Source of the DNA: Sarcomyxa edulis
Lineage: Eukaryota; Basidiomycota; Agaricomycetes; Agaricales; Mycenaceae
Assembly: GCA_009761415.1 (NCBI GenBank)
Contig: QUOL01000021.1
Location: forward strand, 1 to 64,000
Direction of reading: 5' to 3'
Length of the DNA: 64,000 nucleotides
Below the pieces are notes generated by a model. It was given only the letters and a program-made list of their open reading frames with translations, searched no databases and was not told the DNA's origin. The position numbers and the translations under genes were made by a program. Positions 1-9,774 of this stretch are shown here, in pieces. Position 1 is the first letter of the stretch. Each line of letters opens with the position of its first letter.

Positions 1-396
1 GCTCTGGTTCCCTCTTTGATTCCTGATTTTTTACTTTTCTCTCAGACACGTCTTGGTACTCGCTTTTGCATTCTTGGATGTTCCAAATAACAAGCCAGTG
101 TCTTATTTGGAAAATGCTCTGGCTCCTACTGTTGTGTCAAAGAACGCCCTATTCCGTCACAGGACGCCCTATTCCGTGACCGAACGCCCTATTCCGTCAC
201 AAAACACCCTATTCCGTGACATTTCGTGACTGAACGCCCTATTCCGTCACCTTTTTCGTCCGTTTTGCCTTGAAATGACCTCGGGGTTAGTGGAATAGGG
301 CGCCCTATTCCCGGATAAGAAACATATGATCCGGTCGCTTCTCATAGCGTGACGCTGGGGTAGCTTGGAGTTGTTTCCTTGTCGTTTGTCGTAAAT

Positions 397-544
397 GAGC
401 TCGGGGTTACTCGGGGTTATTTCTGTGCTGTTTGAGCTCGGGGTTACACGGGGTTATTTCCATGTCGTTTGAACTCGGGGTTACACGGGGTTATTTCCGT
501 GTTGTTTCAGCTCGAAGTTACTCGGGGTTAGTTTGGACTCACTT
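397..544 (+). repeat. 37-bp GGGGTTA-rich direct repeats
   Basis: Four copies start at 397, 434, 471 and 508, each beginning GAGCTCGG or similar and holding two GGGGTTA words. The G-runs lie on the plus strand, opposite in polarity to the CCCTAAC tract 600 bp further on. Four or more G4 runs sit close enough for a G-quadruplex, which is inferred only. The 1561-bp monomers lack one of these repeats. Confidence 0.85.
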
Positions 545-597
545 GGTGTCATAGTGGAGTGTCATCTCATTTGAAACATTGTAACTCTAAGCATCAG

Positions 598-972
598 ACT
601 TGGTGTTGGTGACTCAGTTTCCAAATAGTGGGATGTCGTCTTATTTGGAATGTGAGTCTGACTATGTTGACTTGATCCACAATTGATCTTAGACTTGGTG
701 TTGGTGACTCAGTTTCAAATAGTGGGGTGTCGTCTTATTTGGAATGTGGGCTGTTAGAGTTTTCTTGGACTTGGTGTTGGTGACTCAGTTTCAAATAGTG
801 GGATGTCGTCTTATTTGGAATGTGAGTCTGACTATGTTGACTTGATCCACAATTCATCTTAGACTTGGTGTTGGTGACTGGTGTTGGTGACTCAGTTTCA
901 AATAGTGGGGCGTCATCTTATTTGGAATGTGAGTCTGACTGACTCTGTTGACTTGATCCACAATTGATTGTG
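598..972 (+). repeat. 76-94-bp GACTTGGTG direct repeats
   Basis: Copies start at 598, 692, 768 and 862 and share GACTTGGTGTTGGTGACT followed by CAAATAGTGG, CTTATTTGGAATGTG and TTGACTTGATCCACAATT. Differences in the number and internal length of these repeats explain much of the length variation between monomers. Most copies contain a CAAATA...TATTTGG inverted pair. Confidence 0.88.
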
Positions 973-1079
973 ATGCACATTTTATTTTTGAAACGGTCGC
1001 TCGTTGACTTGTTTGAGATAGGTCGGTTGCTCACTTGACTGACTGTCTGACTATCTTGATTTTGTATGTGAGTTGATGT

Positions 1080-1116
1080 CTGCACTGACACTGACACTGA
1101 CACTCTGACTCTGATA
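1080..1116 (+). repeat. CTGACA microsatellite
   Basis: This is a short run of CTGACA and CTGACT words. An expanded form with GATGCTGACTCTGACCTGC occurs in the 1369-bp monomers and in the truncated pieces at 29835 and 30819, which marks a sub-lineage. Confidence 0.8.
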
Positions 1117-1127
1117 CTAACTCGCAC

Positions 1128-1136
1128 TTTTTTTTT
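1128..1136 (+). repeat. T9 run before the telomere-like tract
   Basis: Nine T are followed by ATATGATCCTCAACCC. The run keeps this length in the copies I compared. The word ATATGATCC also spans every read-through join between monomers (ACATATGATCC). Confidence 0.75.
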
Positions 1137-1146
1137 ATATGATCCT

Positions 1147-1218
1147 CAACCCTAACACCTAACACTAACCCTAACGCCTAACACTAACCCTAACCGCCTA
1201 ACTACCCCAACCCTAACG
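1147..1218 (+). repeat. Degenerate telomere-like CCCTAAC tract
   Basis: About 72 bp mix CCCTAAC, CCTAACA, CTAACGC and CTAACCG words. It resembles TTAGGG-type telomere read on the C strand but is too irregular to be a live telomere end. The same tract is found in every full monomer. In the 1467-bp class one word reads CCCGAAC, and in the copy at 3863-5327 it reads CCCAAC. Confidence 0.85.
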
Positions 1219-1226
1219 TCCCAGCT

Positions 1227-1276
1227 GGGGGGGTAGCGGCTGATTCCGATTACGGGTCTAACGGCTTCATCCCTGT
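1227..1276 (+). other. Conserved core box (G7-TAGCGGCTGATTCCGAT)
   Basis: A run of seven G leads into TAGCGGCTGATTCCGAT and then GTCTAACGGCTTCATCC. A clearly related stretch opens family X (GCGGTTAGCGGCTAATTCC) and recurs in the old relics at 61755 and 61950. It is therefore the most widely shared internal motif in the window. Its function is unknown. Confidence 0.8.
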
Positions 1277-1318
1277 TTCACTTGCGTTTTGACCGTTCTT
1301 TGTCTTGTATCGGTCTGT

Positions 1319-1534
1319 CCACTTCGATGGTTCCCTCTTTGATCTCATATTTTTGCGTCTCTGATGCATACACTTCATCTCGATCTTGGGGTTGCACGGC
1401 TGAAGGTTGATTGCCTTCTTGTCTTGCCTCTCAGAGTTGGTTTTTCGTTTTTGTCGCAACTGATGCTTTGACCGTTCACTTTGGTCTTGGTGTATGGTTG
1501 ACGTCTTCTCCACTTCGATGGTTCCCTCTTTGAT
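1319..1534 (+). repeat. 25-bp direct repeat pair CACTTCGATGGTTCCCTC
   Basis: Copies lie at 1319-1343 and 1510-1534, 191 bp apart, each followed by related T-rich text. The second copy begins the block that is duplicated in the long monomers. Confidence 0.75.
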
Positions 1535-1594
1535 CCATGATTTTTTACTTTTCTCTCAGACACGTCTTGGTACTCGCTTTTGCATTCTTGGATG

Positions 1595-1626
1595 TTCCAA
1601 ATAACAAGCCAGTGTCTTATTTGGAA
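1595..1626. repeat. Inverted repeat TTCCAAATAA / TTATTTGGAA
   Basis: Perfect 10-bp arms (1595-1604 and 1617-1626) flank a 12-nt loop. The same stem with 7-8-bp arms recurs in many of the 76-94-bp repeats, so each monomer could form several related stem-loops. Confidence 0.8.
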
Positions 1627-1655
1627 AATGCTCTGGCTCCTACTGTTGTGTCAAA

Positions 1656-1765
1656 GAACGCCCTATTCCGTCACAGGACGCCCTATTCCGTGACCGAACG
1701 CCCTATTCCGTCACAAAACACCCTATTCCGTGACATTTCGTGACTGAACGCCCTATTCCGTCACC
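1656..1765 (+). repeat. 20-bp GAACGCCCTATTCCGTCAC minisatellite
   Basis: Five copies of a CCCTATTCC-centred word start near 1656, 1676, 1696, 1717 and 1746. Each contains CCCTATTCC, the right arm of the terminal palindrome, so each could pair with the palindrome's left arm. There are no intervening unique spacers. Confidence 0.88.
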
Positions 1766-1805
1766 TTTTTCGTCCGTTTTGCCTTGAAATGACCTCGGGG
1801 TTAGT

Positions 1806-1840
1806 GGAATAGGGCGCCCTATTCCCGGATAAGAAACATA
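1806..1840 (+). other. Constant 3' end: 20-bp palindrome plus 15-nt tail
   Basis: GGAATAGGGCGCCCTATTCC (1806-1825) is a perfect palindrome, followed by CGGATAAGAAACATA (1826-1840). The same pair closes every M copy. After the tail comes either T (read-through into a full monomer) or G (truncated piece). Hairpin plus short tail is a typical recognition end of elements copied from their 3' end; that role is inferred. Confidence 0.92.
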
Positions 1841-3354
1841 TGATCCGGTCGCTTCTCATAGCGTGACGCTGGGGTAGCTTGGAGTTGTTTCCTTGTCGTT
1901 TGTCGTAAATGAGCTCGGGGTTACTCGGGGTTATTTCTGTGCTGTTTGAGCTCGGGGTTACACGGGGTTATTTCCATGTCGTTTGAACTCGGGGTTACAC
2001 GGGGTTATTTCCGTGTTGTTTCAGCTCGAAGTTACTCGGGGTTAGTTTGGACTCACTTGGTGTCATAGTGGAGTGTCATCTCATTTGAAACATTGTAACT
2101 CTAAGCATCAGACTTGGTGTTGGTGACTCAGTTTCCAAATAGTGGGATGTCGTCTTATTTGGAATGTGAGTCTGACTATGTTGACTTGATCCACAATTGA
2201 TCTTAGACTTGGTGTTGGTGACTCAGTTTCAAATAGTGGGGTGTCGTCTTATTTGGAATGTGGGCTGTTAGAGTTTTCTTGGACTTGGTGTTGGTGACTC
2301 AGTTTCAAATAGTGGGATGTCGTCTTATTTGGAATGTGAGTCTGACTATGTTGACTTGATCCACAATTCATCTTAGACTTGGTGTTGGTGACTGGTGTTG
2401 GTGACTCAGTTTCAAATAGTGGGGCGTCATCTTATTTGGAATGTGAGTCTGACTGACTCTGTTGACTTGATCCACAATTGATTGTGATGCACATTTTATT
2501 TTTGAAACGGTCGCTCGTTGACTTGTTTGAGATAGGTCGGTTGCTCACTTGACTGACTGTCTGACTATCTTGATTTTGTATGTGAGTTGATGTCTGCACT
2601 GACACTGACACTGACACTCTGACTCTGATACTAACTCGCACTTTTTTTTTATATGATCCTCAACCCTAACACCTAACACTAACCCTAACGCCTAACACTA
2701 ACCCTAACCGCCTAACTACCCCAACCCTAACGTCCCAGCTGGGGGGGTAGCGGCTGATTCCGATTACGGGTCTAACGGCTTCATCCCTGTTTCACTTGCG
2801 TTTTGACCGTTCTTTGTCTTGTATCGGTCTGTCCACTTCGATGGTTCCCTCTTTGATCTCATATTTTTGCGTCTCTGATGCATACACTTCATCTCGATCT
2901 TGGGGTTGCACGGCTGAAGGTTGATTGCCTTCTTGTCTTGCCTCTCAGAGTTGGTTTTTCGTTTTTGTCGCAACTGATGCTTTGACCGTTCACTTTGGTC
3001 TTGGTGTATGGTTGACGTCTTCTCCACTTCGATGGTTCCCTCTTTGATCCATGATTTTTTACTTTTCTCTCAGACACGTCTTGGTACTCGCTTTTGCATT
3101 CTTGGATGTTCCAAATAACAAGCCAGTGTCTTATTTGGAAAATGCTCTGGCTCCTACTGTTGTGTCAAAGAACGCCCTATTCCGTCACAGGACGCCCTAT
3201 TCCGTGACCGAACGCCCTATTCCGTCACAAAACACCCTATTCCGTGACATTTCGTGACTGAACGCCCTATTCCGTCACCTTTTTCGTCCGTTTTGCCTTG
3301 AAATGACCTCGGGGTTAGTGGAATAGGGCGCCCTATTCCCGGATAAGAAACATA

Positions 3355-3409
3355 GAAATGACCTCGGGGTTAGTGGAATAGGGCGCCCTATTCCCGGATA
3401 AGAAACATA
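3355..3409 (+). repeat. M stub, 55 bp
   Basis: This stub has only the last 55 bases of a monomer, from GAAATGACC through the palindrome and tail. The intact monomer has TTGAAATGACC, so the G is shared. Confidence 0.9.
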
Positions 3410-6400
3410 GGGATTGCACGGCTGAAGGTTGGTCTGCCTTCTTGTCTTGCCTCTCAGAGTCAGTCTCTGTTTTTGTCGCAACTGATGCTTTGACCGTTCA
3501 CTTTGGTCTTGGTGTATGGTTGACGTCTTCTCCACTTCGATGGTTCCCTCTTTGATCCATGATTTTTTACTTTTCTCTCAGACACGTCTTGGTACTCGCT
3601 TTTGCATTCTTGGATGTTCCAAATAACAAGCCAGTGTCTTATTTGGAAAATGCTCTGGCTCCTACTGTTGTGTCAAAGAACGCCCTATTCCGTCACAGGA
3701 CGCCCTATTCCGTGACCGAACGCCCTATTCCGTCACAAAACACCCTATTCCGTGACATTTCGTGACTGAACGCCCTATTCCGTCACCTTTTTCGTCCGTT
3801 TTGCCTTGAAATGACCTCGGGGTTAGTGGAATAGGGCGCCCTATTCCCGGATAAGAAACATATGATCCGGTCGCTTCTCATAGCGTGACGCTGGGGTAGC
3901 TTGGAGTTGTTTCCTTGTCGTTTGTCGTAAATGAGCTCGGGGTTACTCGGGGTTATTTCTGTGCTGTTTGAGCTCGGGGTTACACGGGGTTATTTCCATG
4001 TCGTTTGAACTCGGGGTTACACGGGGTTATTTCCGTGTTGTTTCAGCTCGAAGTTACTCGGGGTTAGTTTGGACTCACTTGGTGTCGATGCTCCAAATAG
4101 TGGAGTGTCATCTTATTTGAAACATTGTAACCCTAAGTGTTCTTGCATCAGACTTGGTGTTGGTGACTCAGTTTCAAATAGTGGGACGTCGTCTTATTTG
4201 GAATGTGAGTCTGACTATGTTGACTTGATCCACAATTCATCTTAGACTTGGTGTTGGTGACTGGTGTTGGTGACTCAGTTTCAAATAGTGGGGCGTCATC
4301 TTATTTGGAATGTGGGTCTGACTGACTCTGTTGACTTGATCCACTATTGATCTTAGACTTGGTGTTGGTGACTTAGTTTCCAAATAGTGGGGTGCCGTCT
4401 TATGTGGAATGTGAGTCTGACTGACTATGTTGACTTGATCCACAATTGATTGTGATGCACATTTTATTTTTGAAACGGAAACGGTCGCTCGTTGACTTGT
4501 TTGAGATAGGTCGGTCGCTCACTTGACTGACTGTCTGACTATCTTGATTTTGTATGTGAGTTGATGTCTGCACTGACACTGACACTGACACTCTGACTCT
4601 GATACTAACTCGCACTTTTTTTTTATATGATCCTCAACCCTAACACCTAACACTAACCCAACGCCTAACACTAACCCTAACCGCCTAACTACCCCAACCC
4701 TAACGTCCCAGCTGGGGGGGTAGCGGCTGATTCCGATTACGGGTCTAACGGCTTCATCCCTGTTTTACTTGCGTTTTGACCGTTCTTTGTCTTGTATCGG
4801 TCTGTCCACTTCGATGGTTCCCTCTTTGATCTCATATTTTTGCGTCTCTGATGCATACACTTCATCTCGATCTTGGGGTTGCACGGCTGAAGGTTGATTG
4901 CCTTCTTGTCTTGCCTCTCAGAGTTGGTTTTTCGTTTTTGTCGCAACTGATGCTTTGACCGTTCACTTTGGTCTTGGTGTATGGTTGACGTCTTCTCCAC
5001 TTCGATGGTTCCCTCTTTGATCCATGATTTTTTACTTTTCTCTCAGACACGTCTTGGTACTCGCTTTTGCATTCTTGGATGTTCCAAATAACAAGCCAGT
5101 GTCTTATTTGGAAAATGCTCTGGCTCCTACTGTTGTGTCAAAGAACGCCCTATTCCGTCACAGGACGCCCTATTCCGTGACCGAACGCCCTATTCCGTCA
5201 CAAAACACCCTATTCCGTGACATTTCGTGACTGAACGCCCTATTCCGTCACCTTTTTCGTCCGTTTTGCCTTGAAATGACCTCGGGGTTAGTGGAATAGG
5301 GCGCCCTATTCCCGGATAAGAAACATATGATCCGGTCGCTTCTCATAGCGTGACGCTGGGGTAGCTTGGAGTTGTTTCCTTGTCGTTTGTCGTAAATGAG
5401 CTCGGGGTTACTCGGGGTTATTTCTGTGCTGTTTGAGCTCGGGGTTACACGGGGTTATTTCCATGTCGTTTGAACTCGGGGTTACACGGGGTTATTTCCG
5501 TGTTGTTTCAGCTCGAAGTTACTCGGGGTTAGTTTGGACTCACTTGGTGTCATAGTGGAGTGTCATCTCATTTGAAACATTGTAACTCTAAGCATCAGAC
5601 TTGGTGTTGGTGACTCAGTTTCCAAATAGTGGGATGTCGTCTTATTTGGAATGTGAGTCTGACTATGTTGACTTGATCCACAATTGATCTTAGACTTGGT
5701 GTTGGTGACTCAGTTTCAAATAGTGGGGTGTCGTCTTATTTGGAATGTGGGCTGTTAGAGTTTTCTTGGACTTGGTGTTGGTGACTCAGTTTCAAATAGT
5801 GGGATGTCGTCTTATTTGGAATGTGAGTCTGACTATGTTGACTTGATCCACAATTCATCTTAGACTTGGTGTTGGTGACTGGTGTTGGTGACTCAGTTTC
5901 AAATAGTGGGGCGTCATCTTATTTGGAATGTGGGTCTGACTGACTCTGTTGACTTGATCCACAATTGATCTTAGACTTGGTGTTGGTGACTTAGTTTCCA
6001 AATAGTGGGGTGCCGTCTTATGTGGAATGTGAGTCTGACTGACTATGTTGACTTGATCCACAATTGATTGTGACGCACATTTTATTTTTGAAACGGAAAC
6101 GGTCGCTCGTTGACTTGTTTGAGATAGGTTGGTTGCTCACTTGACTGACTGTCTGACTATCTTGATTTTGTATGTGAGTTGATGTCTGCACTGACACTGA
6201 CACTGACACTCTGACTCTGATACTAACTCGCACTTTTTTTTTATATGATCCTCAACCCTAACACCTAACACTAACCCTAACGCCTAACACTAACCCTAAC
6301 CGCCTAACTACCCCAACCCTAACGTCCCAGCTGGGGGGGTAGCGGCTGATTCCGATTACGGGTCTAACGGCTTCATCTCTGTTTCACTTGCGTTTTGACC

Positions 6401-7083
6401 GTTCTTTGTCTTGATCGTCTTGTATCGGTCTGTCCACTTCGATGGTTCGCTCTTTGATCTGATATTTTTGCGTCTCTGATGCATACACTTCATCTCGATC
6501 TTGGGATTGCACGGCTGAAGGTTGGTCTGCCTTCTTGTCTTGCCTCTCAGAGTCAGTCTCTGTTTTTGTCGCAACTGATGCGTTGACCGTTCACTTTGGT
6601 CTTTGTCTCGCGCTTGGTGGATGGTTGACGTCTTCTCCACTTCGATGGTTCCCTCTTTGATACCTGATTTTTACTTCTCACTCAGACACGCCTTGTCACT
6701 CGCTTTTGTGTTTTTTGATGTTTCCAAATAACAAGCCAGTGTCTTATTTGAAAAATGCTCTGGTTCCCTCTTTGATCCCTGATTTTTACTTGTCTCTCTC
6801 AGACACGTCTTGGTAGTCGCTTTTGCATTCTTGGATGTTCCAAATAACAAGCCAGTGTCTTATTTGGAAAATGCTCTGGCTCCTACTGTTGTGTCAAAGA
6901 ACGCCCTATTCCGTCACAGGACGCCCTATTCCGTGACCGAACGCCCTATTCCGTCACAAAACACCCTATTCCGTGACATTTCGTGACTGAACGCCCTATT
7001 CCGTCACCTTTTTCGTCCGTTTTGCCTTGAAATGACCTCGGGGTTAGTGGAATAGGGCGCCCTATTCCCGGATAAGAAACATA
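3410..7083 (+). repeat. M block: 453-bp piece + 1465 + 1756 bp monomers
   Basis: The pieces are 3410-3862, 3863-5327 and 5328-7083. The 1465-bp monomer differs from its 1467-bp relatives by two single-base losses, CGATGCTCC for CGATGGCTCC near 4089 and CCCAACG for CCCGAACG near 4650. This block opens the 14.2-kb duplication. Confidence 0.9.
6648..6878 (+). repeat. 115-bp tandem duplication specific to long monomers
   Basis: Copies 6648-6762 and 6763-6878 both run from GTTCCCTCTTTGAT to GCTCTG and have diverged at several bases. The duplication is present in the 1756- and 1561-bp monomers, together with an extra CTTGATCG upstream, and absent from the short class. Confidence 0.88.
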
Positions 7084-7697
7084 GGGGGGGTAGCGGCTGA
7101 TTCCGATTACGGGTCTAACGGCTTCATCCCTGTTTTACTTGCGTTTTGACCGTTCTTTGTCTTGTATCGGTCTGTCCACTTCGATGGTTCCCTCTTTGAT
7201 CTCATATTTTTGCGTCTCTGATGCATACACTTCATCTCGATCTTGGGGTTGCACGGCTGAAGGTTGATTGCCTTCTTGTCTTGCCTCTCAGAGTTGGTTT
7301 TTCGTTTTTGTCGCAACTGATGCTTTGACCGTTCACTTTGGTCTTGGTGTATGGTTGACGTCTTCTCCACTTCGATGGTTCCCTCTTTGATCCATGATTT
7401 TTTACTTTTCTCTCAGACACGTCTTGGTACTCGCTTTTGCATTCTTGGATGTTCCAAATAACAAGCCAGTGTCTTATTTGGAAAATGCTCTGGCTCCTAC
7501 TGTTGTGTCAAAGAACGCCCTATTCCGTCACAGGACGCCCTATTCCGTGACCGAACGCCCTATTCCGTCACAAAACACCCTATTCCGTGACATTTCGTGA
7601 CTGAACGCCCTATTCCGTCACCTTTTTCGTCCGTTTTGCCTTGAAATGACCTCGGGGTTAGTGGAATAGGGCGCCCTATTCCCGGATAAGAAACATA
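7084..7697 (+). repeat. M truncated piece, 614 bp, starting at the G7 box
   Basis: It starts within the G7 run of the core box. The same breakpoint recurs at 9775, 15532, 32595, 38863, 41554 and 47311. All but the independent-looking 32595 can be explained by block duplication. Confidence 0.9.
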
Positions 7698-9774
7698 GGT
7701 TCCCTCTTTGATCCATGATTTTTTACTTTTCTCTCAGACACGTCTTGGTACTCGCTTTTGCATTCTTGGATGTTCCAAATAACAAGCCAGTGTCTTATTT
7801 GGAAAATGCTCTGGCTCCTACTGTTGTGTCAAAGAACGCCCTATTCCGTCACAGGACGCCCTATTCCGTGACCGAACGCCCTATTCCGTCACAAAACACC
7901 CTATTCCGTGACATTTCGTGACTGAACGCCCTATTCCGTCACCTTTTTCGTCCGTTTTGCCTTGAAATGACCTCGGGGTTAGTGGAATAGGGCGCCCTAT
8001 TCCCGGATAAGAAACATATGATCCGGTCGCTTCTCATAGCGTGACGCTGGGGTAGCTTGGAGTTGTTTCCTTGTCGTTTGTCGTAAATGAGCTCGGGGTT
8101 ACTCGGGGTTATTTCTGTGCTGTTTGAGCTCGGGGTTACACGGGGTTATTTCCATGTCGTTTGAACTCGGGGTTACACGGGGTTATTTCCGTGTTGTTTC
8201 AGCTCGAAGTTACTCGGGGTTAGTTTGGACTCACTTGGTGTCATAGTGGAGTGTCATCTCATTTGAAACATTGTAACTCTAAGCATCAGACTTGGTGTTG
8301 GTGACTCAGTTTCCAAATAGTGGGATGTCGTCTTATTTGGAATGTGAGTCTGACTATGTTGACTTGATCCACAATTGATCTTAGACTTGGTGTTGGTGAC
8401 TCAGTTTCAAATAGTGGGGTGTCGTCTTATTTGGAATGTGGGCTGTTAGAGTTTTCTTGGACTTGGTGTTGGTGACTCAGTTTCAAATAGTGGGATGTCG
8501 TCTTATTTGGAATGTGAGTCTGACTATGTTGACTTGATCCACAATTCATCTTAGACTTGGTGTTGGTGACTGGTGTTGGTGACTCAGTTTCAAATAGTGG
8601 GGCGTCATCTTATTTGGAATGTGGGTCTGACTGACTCTGTTGACTTGATCCACAATTGATCTTAGACTTGGTGTTGGTGACTTAGTTTCCAAATAGTGGG
8701 GTGCCGTCTTATGTGGAATGTGAGTCTGACTGACTATGTTGACTTGATCCACAATTGATTGTGACGCACATTTTATTTTTGAAACGGAAACGGTCGCTCG
8801 TTGACTTGTTTGAGATAGGTTGGTTGCTCACTTGACTGACTGTCTGACTATCTTGATTTTGTATGTGAGTTGATGTCTGCACTGACACTGACACTGACAC
8901 TCTGACTCTGATACTAACTCGCACTTTTTTTTTATATGATCCTCAACCCTAACACCTAACACTAACCCTAACGCCTAACACTAACCCTAACCGCCTAACT
9001 ACCCCAACCCTAACGTCCCAGCTGGGGGGGTAGCGGCTGATTCCGATTACGGGTCTAACGGCTTCATCTCTGTTTCACTTGCGTTTTGACCGTTCTTTGT
9101 CTTGATCGTCTTGTATCGGTCTGTCCACTTCGATGGTTCGCTCTTTGATCTGATATTTTTGCGTCTCTGATGCATACACTTCATCTCGATCTTGGGATTG
9201 CACGGCTGAAGGTTGGTCTGCCTTCTTGTCTTGCCTCTCAGAGTCAGTCTCTGTTTTTGTCGCAACTGATGCGTTGACCGTTCACTTTGGTCTTTGTCTC
9301 GCGCTTGGTGGATGGTTGACGTCTTCTCCACTTCGATGGTTCCCTCTTTGATACCTGATTTTTACTTCTCACTCAGACACGCCTTGTCACTCGCTTTTGT
9401 GTTTTTTGATGTTTCCAAATAACAAGCCAGTGTCTTATTTGAAAAATGCTCTGGTTCCCTCTTTGATCCCTGATTTTTACTTGTCTCTCTCAGACACGTC
9501 TTGGTAGTCGCTTTTGCATTCTTGGATGTTCCAAATAACAAGCCAGTGTCTTATTTGGAAAATGCTCTGGCTCCTACTGTTGTGTCAAAGAACGCCCTAT
9601 TCCGTCACAGGACGCCCTATTCCGTGACCGAACGCCCTATTCCGTCACAAAACACCCTATTCCGTGACATTTCGTGACTGAACGCCCTATTCCGTCACCT
9701 TTTTCGTCCGTTTTGCCTTGAAATGACCTCGGGGTTAGTGGAATAGGGCGCCCTATTCCCGGATAAGAAACATA
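7698..9774 (+). repeat. M block: 321-bp piece + 1756-bp monomer
   Basis: The pieces are 7698-8018 and 8019-9774. 7698 starts the second copy of a 2691-bp tandem duplication (5007-7697 and 7698-10388). The left copy begins inside a monomer at the G of GGTTCCCTC. Confidence 0.9.

Larger units (their letters stand above)
1..3354 (+). repeat. M array: one partial and two identical 1514-bp monomers
   Basis: A right-hand piece (1-326) is followed by full monomers 327-1840 and 1841-3354, which look identical. This 1514-bp form is the only one with four full GACTTGGTG repeats plus a short CTGACA region. The monomer at 327-1840 is used as the reference for the sub-features below. Confidence 0.93.

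Noticed and set aside
1147..1218. A true telomere
   Set aside because: The words are irregular, the tract is only about 72 bp, and it is repeated internally in every monomer.
1537..1743. An ATG-started 68-codon frame repeated in most M copies
   Set aside because: Its C-terminal half is translated minisatellite. Conservation equals that of flanking non-coding text, and truncated joins ignore its frame.
1656..1765. CRISPR-like array
   Set aside because: The 20-bp words are contiguous with no unique spacers, and the setting is eukaryotic.
1806..1840. Classical Helitron end
   Set aside because: The hairpin position fits, but the end is ATAG rather than CTRR, left ends are not fixed at TC, and joins follow G rather than an A/T insertion site. 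Kept as an alternative only.
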